Shown: positions 53,011 through 63,475, counted from the first letter of the stretch. The stretch is 64,000 nt of DNA from Paraburkholderia atlantica (GCF_009362785.1 NZ_WHNQ01000004.1:62001-126000); one strand, 5' to 3'. Translations and numbers: made by a program. Notes: generated from the sequence alone by a model not told the origin.

Positions 53011-53802
53011 ATGAGCTGGATCGCCGCACTGCCGATGTACAACGTGACACCCGCGCTCGACCTCGAATGGCGCGAGTGGCTCGACGACGTGCTGCGCCGG
53101 GTCAAGCCCGCGTGCCGCATCGTCGAACCGGACGAGGAATTGCACGGCTTCTGGCGGCGCCCGAACCTGCTGATCTCGCAGACCTGCGGTTATCCGCTGA
53201 TGCACGGGCTTCACGCGCAGGTGCAATTGGTCGCCACGCCCTGCTTCGACGCGCCGGGCTGCGACGGCGCGCATTACTCGAGCGTACTGGTCACGCGCGC
53301 CGACGCGCGCTTCGACTCACTCGCCTCGTGCCGCGGCGCGCGCGCCGCCTACAATCAGGACGATTCGAACAGCGGCATGAACGCGTTTCGTCACGCGGTC
53401 GCGCCGCTCGCTCGCGCCGGCATGTTCTTCGGCTCCGTGCTGCGTACGGGCTCGCACCTCGGTTCACTGCGCGCGGTTGCCGACAATCGCGCGGACGTCG
53501 CCGCGATCGACTGCGTGACCTTCGCCTTCGTTGGCGATGTGCTGCCGGAACTGGCGCGACGCGTGCGAGCGATCGGCATGACCGCCGCGTCGCCGGGCTT
53601 GCCGCTGATCGCCGCGGCCAATGTGCCGCCGGCCACGATTGCCGCGCTGCGCGACGCATTGAACGAGACGCTGAGCATCCGCCCCGAGCGCGCGAAACGT
53701 CTGCGTTTGAGAGGTTTTTCGACGCTGCCGCTGACCGACTACGCGCGCATCGGCGAGCTCGAAAGCGAGGCGCGCGCCGCAGGCTACGCGCGGCTTGCCT
53801 GA
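53011..53802 (+). CDS. PhnD/SsuA-like phosphate/phosphonate-type binding protein
   Basis: A 263-residue type 2 periplasmic-binding fold of the PhnD family: ALPMYNVTPAL start, the LLISQTCGYPLMHG hinge, VLVTRADARFDSLASCRGARAAYNQDDSNSGMNAFRH, and VAAIDCVTFAF. There is no signal peptide, unlike a classical ABC binding protein, so it may be a cytoplasmic ligand sensor or a protein exported by another route. No permease or ATPase genes adjoin. The ligand is not known. It is convergent with liuD. Confidence 0.8.
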   Translation: MSWIAALPMYNVTPALDLEWREWLDDVLRRVKPACRIVEPDEELHGFWRRPNLLISQTCGYPLMHGLHAQVQLVATPCFDAPGCDGAHYSSVLVTRADARFDSLASCRGARAAYNQDDSNSGMNAFRHAVAPLARAGMFFGSVLRTGSHLGSLRAVADNRADVAAIDCVTFAFVGDVLPELARRVRAIGMTAASPGLPLIAAANVPPATIAALRDALNETLSIRPERAKRLRLRGFSTLPLTDYARIGELESEARAAGYARLA

Positions 53803-53842
53803 TTCACGCCGTGGCTCATTTTCCACCCGGCGCTCGGCGCGC

Positions 53843-55912
53843 TTATCCATCCGCCTGCTGCACGTCCAGCACCAGCAGTTGCGCACCGTCGGTGACCTGA
53901 TCCCCGACCGCATACAGCACCTCGGCGACGGTGCCGGCAGCCGGCGCGCCGATCGTGTGCTCCATCTTCATCGCCTCCATCACGATCAGCGGCGCGCCCT
54001 TCTCGACCACCGCGCCCGGTTCGACCAGCACCGCGATCACCTTGCCCGGCATCGGCGCGGTCAGTCGGCCTTCGCCATGCTCGGCATCCGCGGCATGCGC
54101 GAGCAGGTTCTGCCATTCGAATGCAAGCGTCTCGCCGTGGCAGAACACGTGGAACCTGTCGCCGTCGACAAATACACGCCCCGTCACGCGCGCATCGCCG
54201 ATCGTCGCGCGGAATTCGTGGGCACCCGTGCCGACCGACCAGCTGAAGTCCTCGCGCAGGCCGTCGTGTTCGAGGGTTTGCACGAGCGCTTGCGTGTCCC
54301 CGTTGCGCGCGAAAACGACCGTGAACGACTCGGGGCTGACATCGTTGGCGCCGTCGTCGATCATGCGCCAGCCGAGCGTTTGCGTGTAACCGCCATTGAG
54401 CCGCCAGTGCGACAGCGCGTCCCACGGCGACGCGCCGTGCGCGGTGCCGCCCTCGCGCGTCAGCAACGCGGCGCACGCGAGCGCGAGCGCTTCCTTGAAC
54501 GGCTTCCGTGCCGGCGCGAACAGCGCGTCGTGATGACGCTCGATCAAACCGGTGTCGAGATCGCCACTCGCGAACGGTTCGCTCGCGACGATGCGCCGCA
54601 GAAACTCGACGTTCGTATGCGGCCCGACCACCTCGCATGCATGCAACGCGCGGGAGAGGCGCGCCAACGCCTCCTCGCGCGTCGCGCCGTGCACGATCAG
54701 CTTCGCGATCATCGGATCGTAGAACGGCGTGATCGTGTCGCCCTCGCGCACGCCGCTGTCGATACGCACCGGCGCCTTGCGTCCCGGCTCGCCGAGTCCG
54801 GCCGCGTCGATCGCGAACTCGACGCCTTCGGGCAAGCGCAGATGCTTGAGCGTGCCGGTGGACGGCAGGAAACCGCGCGCCGGATGCTCGGCGTAGATGC
54901 GCGCCTCGATCGCGTGGCCGTCGAGCTTCAACTGCTGCTGCGTGAGCGGCAGCGCCTCGCCCGCGGCAACGCGCAGCTGCCATTCGACGAGGTCCTGCCC
55001 CGTCACCATCTCGGTGACCGGATGCTCGACCTGCAGTCGCGTGTTCATCTCCATGAAATAGAACTCGCCGGTCGGGGTCATGATGAACTCGACGGTACCC
55101 GCGCCGACGTAATTGACCGCGCGCGCGGCGGCCACGGCCGCTTCGCCCATCGCGCGCTTGACCTCGGCCGACAGCCCCGGCGCGGGCGCTTCCTCGAGCA
55201 CTTTCTGATGCCGCCGCTGCACCGAACAGTCGCGGTCGAACAGATACACGGCGCCGCCGTGCCGATCGGCGAATACCTGGACTTCGACGTGCCGCGGCCG
55301 GGTCAGATACTTCTCGATCAGCACGCGGTCGTTGCCGAAACTGCTCGCCGCCTCGCGTTTGCACGACAGCAGCGCGGCCGCGAAGTCGGTGCTGCGCTCG
55401 ACCACGCGCATGCCCTTGCCGCCGCCGCCCGCGCTAGCTTTCAGCAGCACCGGGTAGCCGATCGCGTCGGCCTCGCCCTGCAACAACTGCGGCTCCTGGT
55501 CGTCGCCGTGATAGCCGGGCACGAGCGGCACCGCGGCCGCGTGCATCAGGGCCTTCGCGGCGGCCTTCGAGCCCATCGCGGCAATCGCCTCGACCGGCGG
55601 TCCGATAAAGACGATGCCCGCTACCTCGCACGCATGCGCGAAGTCTTCGTTTTCGGAAAGAAAGCCGTAGCCCGGGTGTATGGCCTGCGCGCCGGTCGCG
55701 CGCGCGGCCTCGATGATGCGCTCGATGCGCAGATAGCTTTGCGCCGCCGTGGAGCCGCCGATATGCACTGCTTCGTCGCAGGCGGCGACATGTTTCGCGT
55801 TGGCGTCGGCGTCCGAATACACGGCCACGCTCGCGATGCCGAGCCGCTTGCAGGTCGCCGCGACGCGGCACGCAATCTCACCCCGGTTGGCGATCAGGAT
55901 CTTGTTGAACAT
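53843..55912 (-). CDS. liuD: Methylcrotonyl-CoA carboxylase, biotin-carrying subunit
   Basis: A 689-residue biotin-dependent carboxylase subunit. The biotin carboxylase part (1-450) shows NKILIANRGEIACRV, the ATP-grasp KASAGGGGKGM, and MEMNTRLQVEHPVTEMVTG; a linker region follows, then a biotinyl domain near the C-terminus with the EAMKMEH biotinylation motif. It carboxylates 3-methylcrotonyl-CoA in leucine degradation with LiuB. Acetyl- or propionyl-CoA carboxylase subunits are similar; the flanking liuA, liuB and liuC fix the assignment. Last gene of the liuABCD operon. Confidence 0.9.
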   Translation of the reverse strand: MFNKILIANRGEIACRVAATCKRLGIASVAVYSDADANAKHVAACDEAVHIGGSTAAQSYLRIERIIEAARATGAQAIHPGYGFLSENEDFAHACEVAGIVFIGPPVEAIAAMGSKAAAKALMHAAAVPLVPGYHGDDQEPQLLQGEADAIGYPVLLKASAGGGGKGMRVVERSTDFAAALLSCKREAASSFGNDRVLIEKYLTRPRHVEVQVFADRHGGAVYLFDRDCSVQRRHQKVLEEAPAPGLSAEVKRAMGEAAVAAARAVNYVGAGTVEFIMTPTGEFYFMEMNTRLQVEHPVTEMVTGQDLVEWQLRVAAGEALPLTQQQLKLDGHAIEARIYAEHPARGFLPSTGTLKHLRLPEGVEFAIDAAGLGEPGRKAPVRIDSGVREGDTITPFYDPMIAKLIVHGATREEALARLSRALHACEVVGPHTNVEFLRRIVASEPFASGDLDTGLIERHHDALFAPARKPFKEALALACAALLTREGGTAHGASPWDALSHWRLNGGYTQTLGWRMIDDGANDVSPESFTVVFARNGDTQALVQTLEHDGLREDFSWSVGTGAHEFRATIGDARVTGRVFVDGDRFHVFCHGETLAFEWQNLLAHAADAEHGEGRLTAPMPGKVIAVLVEPGAVVEKGAPLIVMEAMKMEHTIGAPAAGTVAEVLYAVGDQVTDGAQLLVLDVQQADG

Positions 55913-55964
55913 GAGTGTCTCGATGAAATAGGCGGTACGGGGCGGTTGTTGTTAGCGGGGCATG

Positions 55965-56753
55965 TTAGTTGCGCCAGCCCGGCGTGCGTTTTTCGAGGAA
56001 CGACGCGACGCCTTCGCGGCCTTCGGCGCCGGCCCGCGTCTTCGCAATCCGCACTGCCGTGTCCTCGATCAGCGCGTCGCTCAATTCGCGGCCCGCGATG
56101 TCCTGCACGAGCCGCTTGCAGGCGCGCACCGCTTGCGGGCCGTTCGCGCACAGCGTCTGCGCGAGTTGCGCGACCGTCGCATCGAGCTGCTCGGCACTGG
56201 AGACCGCTTCGCTGACCAGACCCAGCCGCAACGCGGTCGCGCAGTCGAACGCCTCGGCGGTGACGAAGTAGCGCCGCGACGCCTGCTCGCCGAGCGCGCG
56301 AATCACATACGGCGCGATCGTCGCGGGAATCAGCCCGAGCCGCGCTTCGGACAGGCAGAAGTGCGCGCTGTCGACCGCGACGACAACATCGCACGCGGCT
56401 ATCAGGCCCATGCCGCCCGCATACGCATCGCCACTCACGCGCGCGATCACCGGCTTGTTGCAGCGATATACCGCCGACAGCATGCCCGCGAGACGCATCG
56501 CGTCGGCGCGGTTCTCGTCGTCCGAGTAGCCGGACATTTTTTTCATCCAGTTCAGGTCGGCGCCCGCGCAGAACGCCTTGCCGTTCGCGGCGAGCACGAC
56601 CGCGCGCACGTCGTCGCGCGTGTCGAGCGCGGTGAATGCGGCGGTCAGCTCGGCGATCATCGTTTCGTTGAACGCGTTGCGCACGTCCGGACGATTGAGC
56701 GTGACCGTCGCGAGCTGGCCGGCAACCTCGAGCTTCAGCGTTTCGTATTGCAT
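55965..56753 (-). CDS. liuC: Methylglutaconyl-CoA hydratase (crotonase family)
   Basis: A 262-residue crotonase. Oxyanion-hole motifs: VLAANGKAFCAGADLNWM and VSGDAYAGGMGLIAACDVVVAV, with FCLSEARLGLIPATIAPYV. It hydrates 3-methylglutaconyl-CoA to HMG-CoA in the leucine pathway. ATG 56753 is chosen because conserved sequence starts at MQYETLKLE; the frame opens at 56846. It lies between liuB and liuD on the same strand. Confidence 0.9.
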   Translation of the reverse strand: MQYETLKLEVAGQLATVTLNRPDVRNAFNETMIAELTAAFTALDTRDDVRAVVLAANGKAFCAGADLNWMKKMSGYSDDENRADAMRLAGMLSAVYRCNKPVIARVSGDAYAGGMGLIAACDVVVAVDSAHFCLSEARLGLIPATIAPYVIRALGEQASRRYFVTAEAFDCATALRLGLVSEAVSSAEQLDATVAQLAQTLCANGPQAVRACKRLVQDIAGRELSDALIEDTAVRIAKTRAGAEGREGVASFLEKRTPGWRN

Positions 56754-56802
56754 GCGTTGCACTCCTTTGGCTGGCTTTGTCGCGGCGCGGCGCCGCGCGC
56801 CA

Positions 56803-58410
56803 TCACATTCTGAATACGCCGAAGCGCGTGTCTTCGATCGGCGCATTCATCGCCGCCGACAGGCCGAGGCCGAGCACGTCGCGGGTCTGCGCCGGGTCGA
56901 TCACGCCGTCGTCCCACAACCGCGCGCTCGCGTAGTACGGATGGCCCTGGTGCTCGTATTGCTCGCGGATCGGCTGCTTGAACGCCTCTTCTTCCTCCGC
57001 GCTCCAGCTGCCGCCCTTCGCTTCGATGCCGTCGCGCTTGACGGTGGCGAGCACCGACGCCGCCTGCTCGCCGCCCATCACCGAGATGCGCGCGTTCGGC
57101 CACATCCACAGAAAGCGCGGCGAATACGCGCGGCCGCACATCCCATAGTTGCCCGCGCCGAACGAGCCGCCGATGATCACGGTGAACTTCGGCACCTTTG
57201 CGGTCGCGACCGCCGTGACCATCTTCGCGCCGTTGCGCGCGATGCCTTCGTTCTCGTACTTGCGGCCCACCATGAAGCCGGTGATGTTCTGCAGAAACAC
57301 GAGCGGAATCTTGCGCTGGCAGCACAGTTCGATGAAGTGCGTGCCCTTTAGTGCCGACTCCGAAAACAGAATGCCGTTGTTCGCGACGATGCCGACCGGA
57401 TGCCCCCAGATATGCGCGAAGCCCGTCACGAGCGTCGTGCCGTAGCGCGCCTTGAATTCGTCGAACGCGGAATCGTCGACGATGCGCGCGATCACCTCGC
57501 GGATATCGAACGGCTTGCGCGTGTCGACCGGAATCACGCCGTAGATGCTCTGCGTGTCGTAGCGCGGCGGCTTCGGCTCCTGCAACACGAGCGGCGCCGG
57601 CTTCACACGATTCAGATTGCCGACGATGCTGCGCGCGATTCCAAGCGCATGCGCATCGTTCTGCGCGAGATGATCGACGACGCCCGACAGACGCGTATGC
57701 ACGTCACCGCCGCCGAGATCTTCGGCGCTGACCACTTCGCCGGTCGCGGCTTTGACGAGCGGCGGCCCGCCGAGAAAAATCGTCCCCTGGTTCTTCACGA
57801 TGATCGACTCGTCGCTCATCGCCGGCACATACGCGCCGCCCGCGGTGCACGAGCCCATCACGACCGCGATTTGCGGAATGCCCGCCGCCGACAGATTCGC
57901 CTGGTTGTAGAAGATCCGGCCGAAGTGATCGCGATCGGGAAACACGTCGTCCTGATTCGGCAGATTCGCGCCGCCCGAGTCGACGAGGTACACGCACGGC
58001 AAGCGGTTTTCGCTGGCGATTTCCTGCGCGCGCACGTGCTTCTTCACGGTGACCGGATAGTAGGTGCCGCCCTTCACGGTCGCATCGTTGCAGACGATCA
58101 TGCACTCCTGGCCCGCGATCCTGCCGATGCCAGTAATCACGCCGGCGCCCGGCGCATCGTCGTTGTACATGCCGTACGCGGCGAGTTGCGACAGTTCGAG
58201 AAACGGCGTGCCCGGATCGAGCAGGTACGAGATCCGGTCGCGCGGCAGCAGTTTGCCGCGGCTCGTGTGCTTGTCGCGCGCGGCCTGGCCGCCGCCCTGC
58301 GCGAGCTGCTCGATCTTCGCGCGCAGATCGGCGACTAGCGCTTCGAGCGCCGCCGCGTTTGCGCGGAAGTCGTCCGAGCGTGGGTTCAGTTTTGATTCGA
58401 TGATCGGCAT
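56803..58410 (-). CDS. liuB: Methylcrotonyl-CoA carboxylase, carboxyltransferase subunit
   Basis: A 535-residue acyl-CoA carboxyltransferase. Visible blocks are [78 protein letters not shown] and [23 protein letters not shown], all typical of the MCCase beta subunit and related geranyl-CoA carboxylase. It transfers CO2 from LiuD biotin to the acyl-CoA. Sits between liuA and liuC. Confidence 0.92.
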   Translation of the reverse strand: MPIIESKLNPRSDDFRANAAALEALVADLRAKIEQLAQGGGQAARDKHTSRGKLLPRDRISYLLDPGTPFLELSQLAAYGMYNDDAPGAGVITGIGRIAGQECMIVCNDATVKGGTYYPVTVKKHVRAQEIASENRLPCVYLVDSGGANLPNQDDVFPDRDHFGRIFYNQANLSAAGIPQIAVVMGSCTAGGAYVPAMSDESIIVKNQGTIFLGGPPLVKAATGEVVSAEDLGGGDVHTRLSGVVDHLAQNDAHALGIARSIVGNLNRVKPAPLVLQEPKPPRYDTQSIYGVIPVDTRKPFDIREVIARIVDDSAFDEFKARYGTTLVTGFAHIWGHPVGIVANNGILFSESALKGTHFIELCCQRKIPLVFLQNITGFMVGRKYENEGIARNGAKMVTAVATAKVPKFTVIIGGSFGAGNYGMCGRAYSPRFLWMWPNARISVMGGEQAASVLATVKRDGIEAKGGSWSAEEEEAFKQPIREQYEHQGHPYYASARLWDDGVIDPAQTRDVLGLGLSAAMNAPIEDTRFGVFRM

Positions 58411-58462
58411 GACGTGGCTTCTCCAGAGTGCCGTCTGTTGTTAGGGCTCACGCGCCCTTGCA

Positions 58463-59644
58463 TCACAGCGTTTCGGCAAACAGCTCGCGGCCGATCAGCA
58501 TGCGACGAATCTCGCTCGTGCCCGCGCCGATTTCATAGAGCTTCGCATCGCGCCACAGACGCCCGACCGGATACTCGTTGATATAACCATTGCCGCCGAG
58601 AATCTGGATCGCCTCGCCGGCCATCCACGTGGCCTTCTCCGCCGTGTACAGGATCACGCCCGCGCAGTCCTTGCGGACCTGGCGCACGTGGTCGTTGCCA
58701 AGCGTGTCGAGTTGGCGGCCCACCGCGTACAGATATGCGCGGCATGCCTGCAGCGTCGTGTACAGATCGGCGACTTTGCCCTGGATCAGCTGGAACTCGC
58801 CGATCGACTGACCGAACTGCTTGCGGTCGTGGATATACGGCACCACCGCGTCCATTACCGCGACCATAATGCCGGTCGGGCCGCCCGCGAGCACCGCGCG
58901 TTCGTAGTCGAGACCGCTCATCAGCACTTTGACGCCGCCGTTCAATGTCCCAAGGATGTTTTCCTCCGGCACCTCGACGTCCTGGAACACCAGCTCGCCG
59001 GTGTGCGAGCCGCGCATGCCGAGCTTGTCGAGCTTCTGCGCGACCGAGAAACCCTTCATGCCCTTCTCGACGATGAACGCGGTAATGCCGCGTGAATTCG
59101 CTTCGGGATCGGTCTTCGCATAGACGACCAGCGTGTCGCAGTCGGGGCCGTTGGTGATCCACATCTTGGTGCCGTTCAGCACGTAGCGATCACCCTTCTT
59201 CTCGGCGCGCAGCTTCATGCTGACCACGTCCGAGCCCGCGTTAGGCTCGCTCATCGCGAGCGCGCCGACGTGCTCGCCCGACACGAGCTTCGGCAGATAC
59301 TTGCGCTTCTGCGCTTCGGTGCCGTTGCGATGAATCTGGTTCACGCACAAGTTCGAATGCGCGCCGTACGACAGGCCGACCGATGCCGACGCCCGCGAAA
59401 TCTCCTCCATCGCGACCATGTGCGCGGTGTAGCCCATGTCCGCGCCGCCGTACTCTTCGGAAACCGTCATGCCGAGCACGCCGAGGTCGCCGAACTTGCG
59501 CCACAGGTCCATCGGAAACTGATCGGTGCGATCGATTTCTCCCGCGCGCGGCGCGATTTCTTTGGCGGCGAACGACGCAATGCTGTCGCGCAGCATTTCG
59601 ATCTCTTCGCCGAGCGGGAACTGCAAACCGGGCAGATTGGGCAT
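58463..59644 (-). CDS. liuA: Isovaleryl-CoA dehydrogenase
   Basis: A 393-residue acyl-CoA dehydrogenase: LREKxx-type FAD contacts in [81 protein letters not shown]. The C-terminal [10 protein letters not shown] block and the adjacency to liuB fix it as isovaleryl-CoA dehydrogenase, the first committed step of leucine catabolism, passing electrons to ETF. First gene of the operon. A dyad about 85 bases upstream, shared with the divergent TetR gene, is its probable operator. Confidence 0.92.
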   Translation of the reverse strand: MPNLPGLQFPLGEEIEMLRDSIASFAAKEIAPRAGEIDRTDQFPMDLWRKFGDLGVLGMTVSEEYGGADMGYTAHMVAMEEISRASASVGLSYGAHSNLCVNQIHRNGTEAQKRKYLPKLVSGEHVGALAMSEPNAGSDVVSMKLRAEKKGDRYVLNGTKMWITNGPDCDTLVVYAKTDPEANSRGITAFIVEKGMKGFSVAQKLDKLGMRGSHTGELVFQDVEVPEENILGTLNGGVKVLMSGLDYERAVLAGGPTGIMVAVMDAVVPYIHDRKQFGQSIGEFQLIQGKVADLYTTLQACRAYLYAVGRQLDTLGNDHVRQVRKDCAGVILYTAEKATWMAGEAIQILGGNGYINEYPVGRLWRDAKLYEIGAGTSEIRRMLIGRELFAETL

Positions 59645-59728
59645 TGCGGTGTCTCCTGAGTTCGTGGGCGGCCGCTGACGGAACGCGAAGCGGCACGCGA
59701 AAACATGTCATGGCGCATTTCACGCCAG

Positions 59729-59746
59729 ATTGACGTAAGCGTCAAT
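59729..59746. promoter_or_regulatory. Operator candidate for the liu operon and its TetR gene
   Basis: ATTGACG-TAAG-CGTCAAT, perfect 7-bp arms with a 4-base spacer, between the divergent liuA (start 59644) and tetR (start 59893). TetR-family proteins bind such compact dyads. A site of this kind fits a local repressor controlling both directions. Confidence 0.6.
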
Positions 59747-59892
59747 AGGTATTTTTGAGCTTTACTCAGAAAATTTAGAAAACCGCGTCAGCACGCCTAT
59801 TCAGTGCTAGGATCGCGCTTATCGGGCATATGCGCGGCCTTCTAACGCCGGTTTGCCCCTCAATCTGCATCGAAAATCTGAATCTGACTCAT

Positions 59893-60630
59893 ATGACGGT
59901 TGTCGAGAAGGCCGGATTACCTGTCTCGCGTCGCCAGCCGGCCGGGCGCAAGTCGCAGCAGCGCGTGAAGGAGATCCTTCAGGCGGGGCGCGACGTGTTT
60001 TCCGAAAAGGGCTACGAACGCGCAACGACCGCGGAAATCGCTCAGCGCCTCGGCATTTCCGAGGCGACGGTGTTCAGCTACTTTCGCGGCAAGCGCGAGT
60101 TGTGCGCCCGGGTTATCGGCGATTGGTACGACGAGATCATCGACGCGATCGAAGCGGGCCTGCCACGCGACGGCGACGTGCGCCAGCAGTTCGCGTTCAT
60201 CGTGCGCATGCATCTGCGGCTGATGCTCGTGAACGGCACCGACCTATGCGCACTCGTGCTGTCCGAAGGTCGCGCGCGGCATCACGAACTGAGCGAAGCG
60301 CTGACCGAACTGCAACGCCGCTACACCGCGCCGTTGATGCGCGTGCTCGCGCAAGGCCAGCAAAGCGGCGAGATTCGCGTCGACATGCCGCTGCGACTGT
60401 TGCGCTCGATGGTGTTCGGCCCGATGGAACACGTGCTGTGGGACGCGACGCTCGCGAACCGGCAAATCGATATCGAGGCCACCGCCGATCAATTGATCGA
60501 CGTGCTGTGGGCCGCGCTGACGCCCCCTGACCTCGCGCTTGGCGCGTTGCAGCGTTTTCGCGTGGAAGTGGCCGCAGCGAGCCGTCGTTTCGACGAAGCC
60601 AGCGCCGCGCGCCGCGAGAAAAGCGGCTAA
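59893..60630 (+). CDS. TetR/AcrR-family regulator, probable liu repressor
   Basis: A 245-residue TetR-type regulator. The HTH is at about residues 24-70 (KEILQAGRDVFSEKGYERATTAEIAQRLGISEATVFSYFRGKREL), followed by a helical ligand domain (about 75-220) and a basic Ala/Arg-rich tail. It is divergent from liuA. TetR-family regulators (LiuQ type) of branched-chain acid genes have been proposed in betaproteobacteria, so this is the likely homologue by context; ligand probably a leucine-pathway acyl-CoA (inference). ATG 59893 has no strong ribosome site; ATG 59830 is an alternative. Confidence 0.87.
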   Translation: MTVVEKAGLPVSRRQPAGRKSQQRVKEILQAGRDVFSEKGYERATTAEIAQRLGISEATVFSYFRGKRELCARVIGDWYDEIIDAIEAGLPRDGDVRQQFAFIVRMHLRLMLVNGTDLCALVLSEGRARHHELSEALTELQRRYTAPLMRVLAQGQQSGEIRVDMPLRLLRSMVFGPMEHVLWDATLANRQIDIEATADQLIDVLWAALTPPDLALGALQRFRVEVAAASRRFDEASAARREKSG

Positions 60631-60669
60631 TCTACGAGCTTTCCCGCCGCAGCCCGAAGGAGAGCCCAA

Positions 60670-61593
60670 GTGCCCGCAGCGAAAAGCGCGAAGGAAAGCA
60701 GCAAGCGAAGCGACAAGCCTGACGAAGAACGCGGTGACAAGCCGCAAGCCGCACAGAAAGCGCCAACGAAAAAATCAACCGAAGCGCCGTCGAAGTCCGC
60801 GTCCGCCGCACGCATTCGCATCGGCATCGGCGGCTGGACCTACGCGCCATGGCGCGGGCCGTTTTATCCGGAAGACCTCACGCAGAGCCGCGAACTCGAA
60901 TATGCGAGCCGGCATCTGACGTCGATCGAAATCAACGGCACGTTCTATGGTTCGCAGAAACCGGCCAGCTACGAAAAGTGGTTTCAGGAAACCCCCGACG
61001 ATTTCGTCTTCTCCCTGAAGGCGCCGCGTTACGCGACCAACCGCAAGGTGTTGGCCGATGCCGGCGACACGATCGAGCGCTTCTTCGCAAGCGGCGTGCT
61101 GTTGCTCAAACAGAAGCTCGGACCGGTCAACTGGCAGTTCGCGCCGACCAAGAAATTCGACGCCGACGATTTCGAGTCCTTTCTGAAGCTGCTGCCGGCG
61201 AGCATCGAAGGACAGAAGCTGCGGCATGCGGTCGAGGTTCGTCATGATTCGTTCAGGACGCCGGAGTTCATCGCGCTCGCGCGCAAGTACAAGGTCGCGG
61301 TCGTGCTCGCGGCCGACAGCGAGTATCCGCAGATCGCCGACATCACCGCGCCGTTCGTCTACGCGCGCATCATGGGCACGAGCGACAAGCAAGCCAAAGG
61401 CTATTCGACGAAAGAACTCGACGCATGGGCCGAACGCGCGCGCCAGCTCGCCGCGGGTACCACGCCCGACGATCTGCAAACCTGCGCCGAGCCTCCCGCG
61501 AAAGCCGTCCCGCGTGACGTCTATCTGTATGTGATCAGCGGCTTCAAGGAGCGCAACCCGGCCGCCGCGATGGCGTTGATCAAGAAGCTCTGA
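60670..61593 (+). CDS. DUF72-family protein
   Basis: A 307-residue protein with a lysine-rich disordered N-terminus (residues 1-45) and a DUF72 TIM-barrel domain: IRIGIGGWTYAPWRGPFYP, LEYASRHLTSIEINGTFYG, DFVFSLKAPRYATN, LGPVNWQFAPT and HAVEVRHDSF. The conserved acidic and Arg residues of the family are present; its activity is unknown. GTG 60670 has AAGGAGAGCCCAA upstream. The Lys-rich leader could bind nucleic acid (inference). Confidence 0.87.
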   Translation: MPAAKSAKESSKRSDKPDEERGDKPQAAQKAPTKKSTEAPSKSASAARIRIGIGGWTYAPWRGPFYPEDLTQSRELEYASRHLTSIEINGTFYGSQKPASYEKWFQETPDDFVFSLKAPRYATNRKVLADAGDTIERFFASGVLLLKQKLGPVNWQFAPTKKFDADDFESFLKLLPASIEGQKLRHAVEVRHDSFRTPEFIALARKYKVAVVLAADSEYPQIADITAPFVYARIMGTSDKQAKGYSTKELDAWAERARQLAAGTTPDDLQTCAEPPAKAVPRDVYLYVISGFKERNPAAAMALIKKL

Positions 61594-61832
61594 ATCCGCC
61601 AGCCGCCAAACCGGCGCGAGTGTCATAATCGCGCCAGCGCATCCGTGCGCGGTCGCGTCGGCGTCGCGTCAATTCCGACGCATGACCTTGCGTCGAACCT
61701 CGCCCGAGGCACGCAGCCAGCAGACCCGCACGGTCCACGTCAAATCCACGCAGCGCCCGCGCGCCTTCGTCGCGGCGGCGCTCGCATAGTCAGGCGGCAA
61801 GACCGCCTCATCAACCGATTGCGGAGAACATC

Positions 61833-62951
61833 TTGAGCGCCCTCGACAATCCCCTGCACGATCAGGAAGTCGGCTCGGCCGACGCCACCCAGGACACCAC
61901 GCGCATCGACGACGTGCGCATCGGCGCGGTCCGGCCGCTGATTTCGCCGGCGCTGCTGCAGGACGAACTGCCGGTGCCGCCCGCGGTGCAGACGCTGGTC
62001 GAGAAGACCCGCGTCGAAATCGCCGACATTCTGCACGGCCGCGATGACCGGCTCGTGCTGATCGTCGGCCCCTGTTCGATACATGACCACGACCAGGCAA
62101 TCGAATACGCGCGCAAGCTGAAGGCCGCCGCCGATCACTACCGCGACGATCTGCTGATCGTGATGCGCGTGTACTTCGAGAAGCCGCGCACGACGGTGGG
62201 CTGGAAAGGCTATATCAACGATCCGCGTCTGGATGGCAGCTTTCGCATCAACGAAGGGCTGCGTCGCGCGCGGCAGTTGCTGCTCGACATCAACGGTCTG
62301 GGGCTTGCCACCGCAACCGAATTCCTCGATCTGCTGAGCCCGCAATACATCGCCGATCTGATCGCGTGGGGTGCGATCGGCGCTCGCACGACCGAGAGTC
62401 AGAGTCATCGTCAGCTCGCGTCGGGACTGAGCTGCCCGATCGGTTTCAAGAACGGCACCGACGGCGGCGTGCAGATCGCCGCTGACGCGATCGTCGCGGC
62501 GCGTGCGAGCCACGCGTTCATGGGCATGACGAAAATGGGCATGGCCGCGATCTTCGAAACGCGCGGCAACGACGACGCGCACGTGATCCTGCGCGGCGGC
62601 AAGAAAGGACCGAACTACGACAGCGCGTCGGTGCAGGCAACCTGTGAAGCGCTGCGTTCAGCGGGTCTGCGCGAACAGGTGATGATCGACTGCTCGCATG
62701 CGAACTCGAACAAGTCGCACCTGCGGCAGATCGAGGTCGCGGACGATATCGCGCGGCAACTGTCGGCGCGCGAAGGCCGCATCATCGGTGTGATGCTCGA
62801 AAGTCATCTGGAAGAAGGCCGTCAGGATCTGAAGGCCGGTGTGCCGTTGCGTTACGGCGTGTCGATCACGGATGCCTGCGTGAGCTGGGCGCAGACCGAA
62901 CCGGTGCTCACCACGCTCGCCGAGGCAACCCGCAAGCGTCGCGCCGGCTGA
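61833..62951 (+). CDS. aroG: 3-deoxy-7-phosphoheptulonate (DAHP) synthase, class I
   Basis: A 372-residue class I (AroFGH-type) DAHP synthase, joining phosphoenolpyruvate and erythrose-4-phosphate, the first step of aromatic amino acid synthesis. Motifs: LVLIVGPCSIHDHDQA, RVYFEKPRTTVGWKGYINDP, AIGARTTESQSHR, GFKNGTDG, and IDCSHANSNKS with the metal ligands. The start is TTG 61833 (GCGGAG upstream); no ATG is in reach. The feedback-inhibiting amino acid (Phe, Tyr or Trp) cannot be read reliably. Confidence 0.92.
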   Translation: MSALDNPLHDQEVGSADATQDTTRIDDVRIGAVRPLISPALLQDELPVPPAVQTLVEKTRVEIADILHGRDDRLVLIVGPCSIHDHDQAIEYARKLKAAADHYRDDLLIVMRVYFEKPRTTVGWKGYINDPRLDGSFRINEGLRRARQLLLDINGLGLATATEFLDLLSPQYIADLIAWGAIGARTTESQSHRQLASGLSCPIGFKNGTDGGVQIAADAIVAARASHAFMGMTKMGMAAIFETRGNDDAHVILRGGKKGPNYDSASVQATCEALRSAGLREQVMIDCSHANSNKSHLRQIEVADDIARQLSAREGRIIGVMLESHLEEGRQDLKAGVPLRYGVSITDACVSWAQTEPVLTTLAEATRKRRAG

Positions 62952-63196
62952 CAGCACAACGCACGGACCGCGCGACCGCGGTTCGGCGACGACTCCACTC
63001 GCGACCCGATCAAGCCCGATCGAGGACGAGAACGCCAGGCCCCAAGATGCCAGGCACACGCGCCGCGCCAGTTGCCGGGCAAACCGCCAGGCGGGTTGGG
63101 CAGCGCGTGATCCTCACGCCTATCGCATCATTCACGCGTGCGCCTCACAGGAAGCTGCAAAGCGCACCGCGAATGCTCCGGCGTGATGCGCGTTGC

Positions 63197-63475
63197 TTAC
63201 GACGCGTTGACGGCTTCCTTGAACGCCTTGCCCGCGGTGAACTTCACCGTCTTGGCCGCGGCGATCTGGATTTCTTCGCCCGTCGACGGATTGCGGCCCA
63301 CGCGTGCCGCGCGCGCGCCGGTCGAGAACGAACCGAAACCGACCAGTTGCACCGTATCGCCGCTCACCACGGCCTTGGTCACTGCCTCGACGATCGCGTC
63401 GATGGTCTGGCCGGTTGCCGCTTTGCTTTCGCCCGTCGCTGCGGCGACTGCATCAATCAGTTCCTGTTTGTTCAT
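63197..63475 (-). CDS. hupB: DNA-binding protein HU
   Basis: A 92-residue HU-type nucleoid protein: [26 protein letters not shown] dimer helices, [24 protein letters not shown] with the DNA-intercalating Pro in RNPSTG, and the C-terminal helix [14 protein letters not shown]. It bends and compacts DNA. ATG 63475 has GGAAGTGCT upstream. IHF subunits are similar, but the NPxTGE arm and length point to HU. Confidence 0.93.
   Translation of the reverse strand: MNKQELIDAVAAATGESKAATGQTIDAIVEAVTKAVVSGDTVQLVGFGSFSTGARAARVGRNPSTGEEIQIAAAKTVKFTAGKAFKEAVNAS

Noticed and set aside
53795..56215. An 806-codon open frame on the plus strand opposite liuD and liuC
   Set aside because: It is a frame complementary to GC-rich genes, with Arg/Ala/His-rich product and no domain pattern, while the minus-strand genes show complete enzyme motifs.
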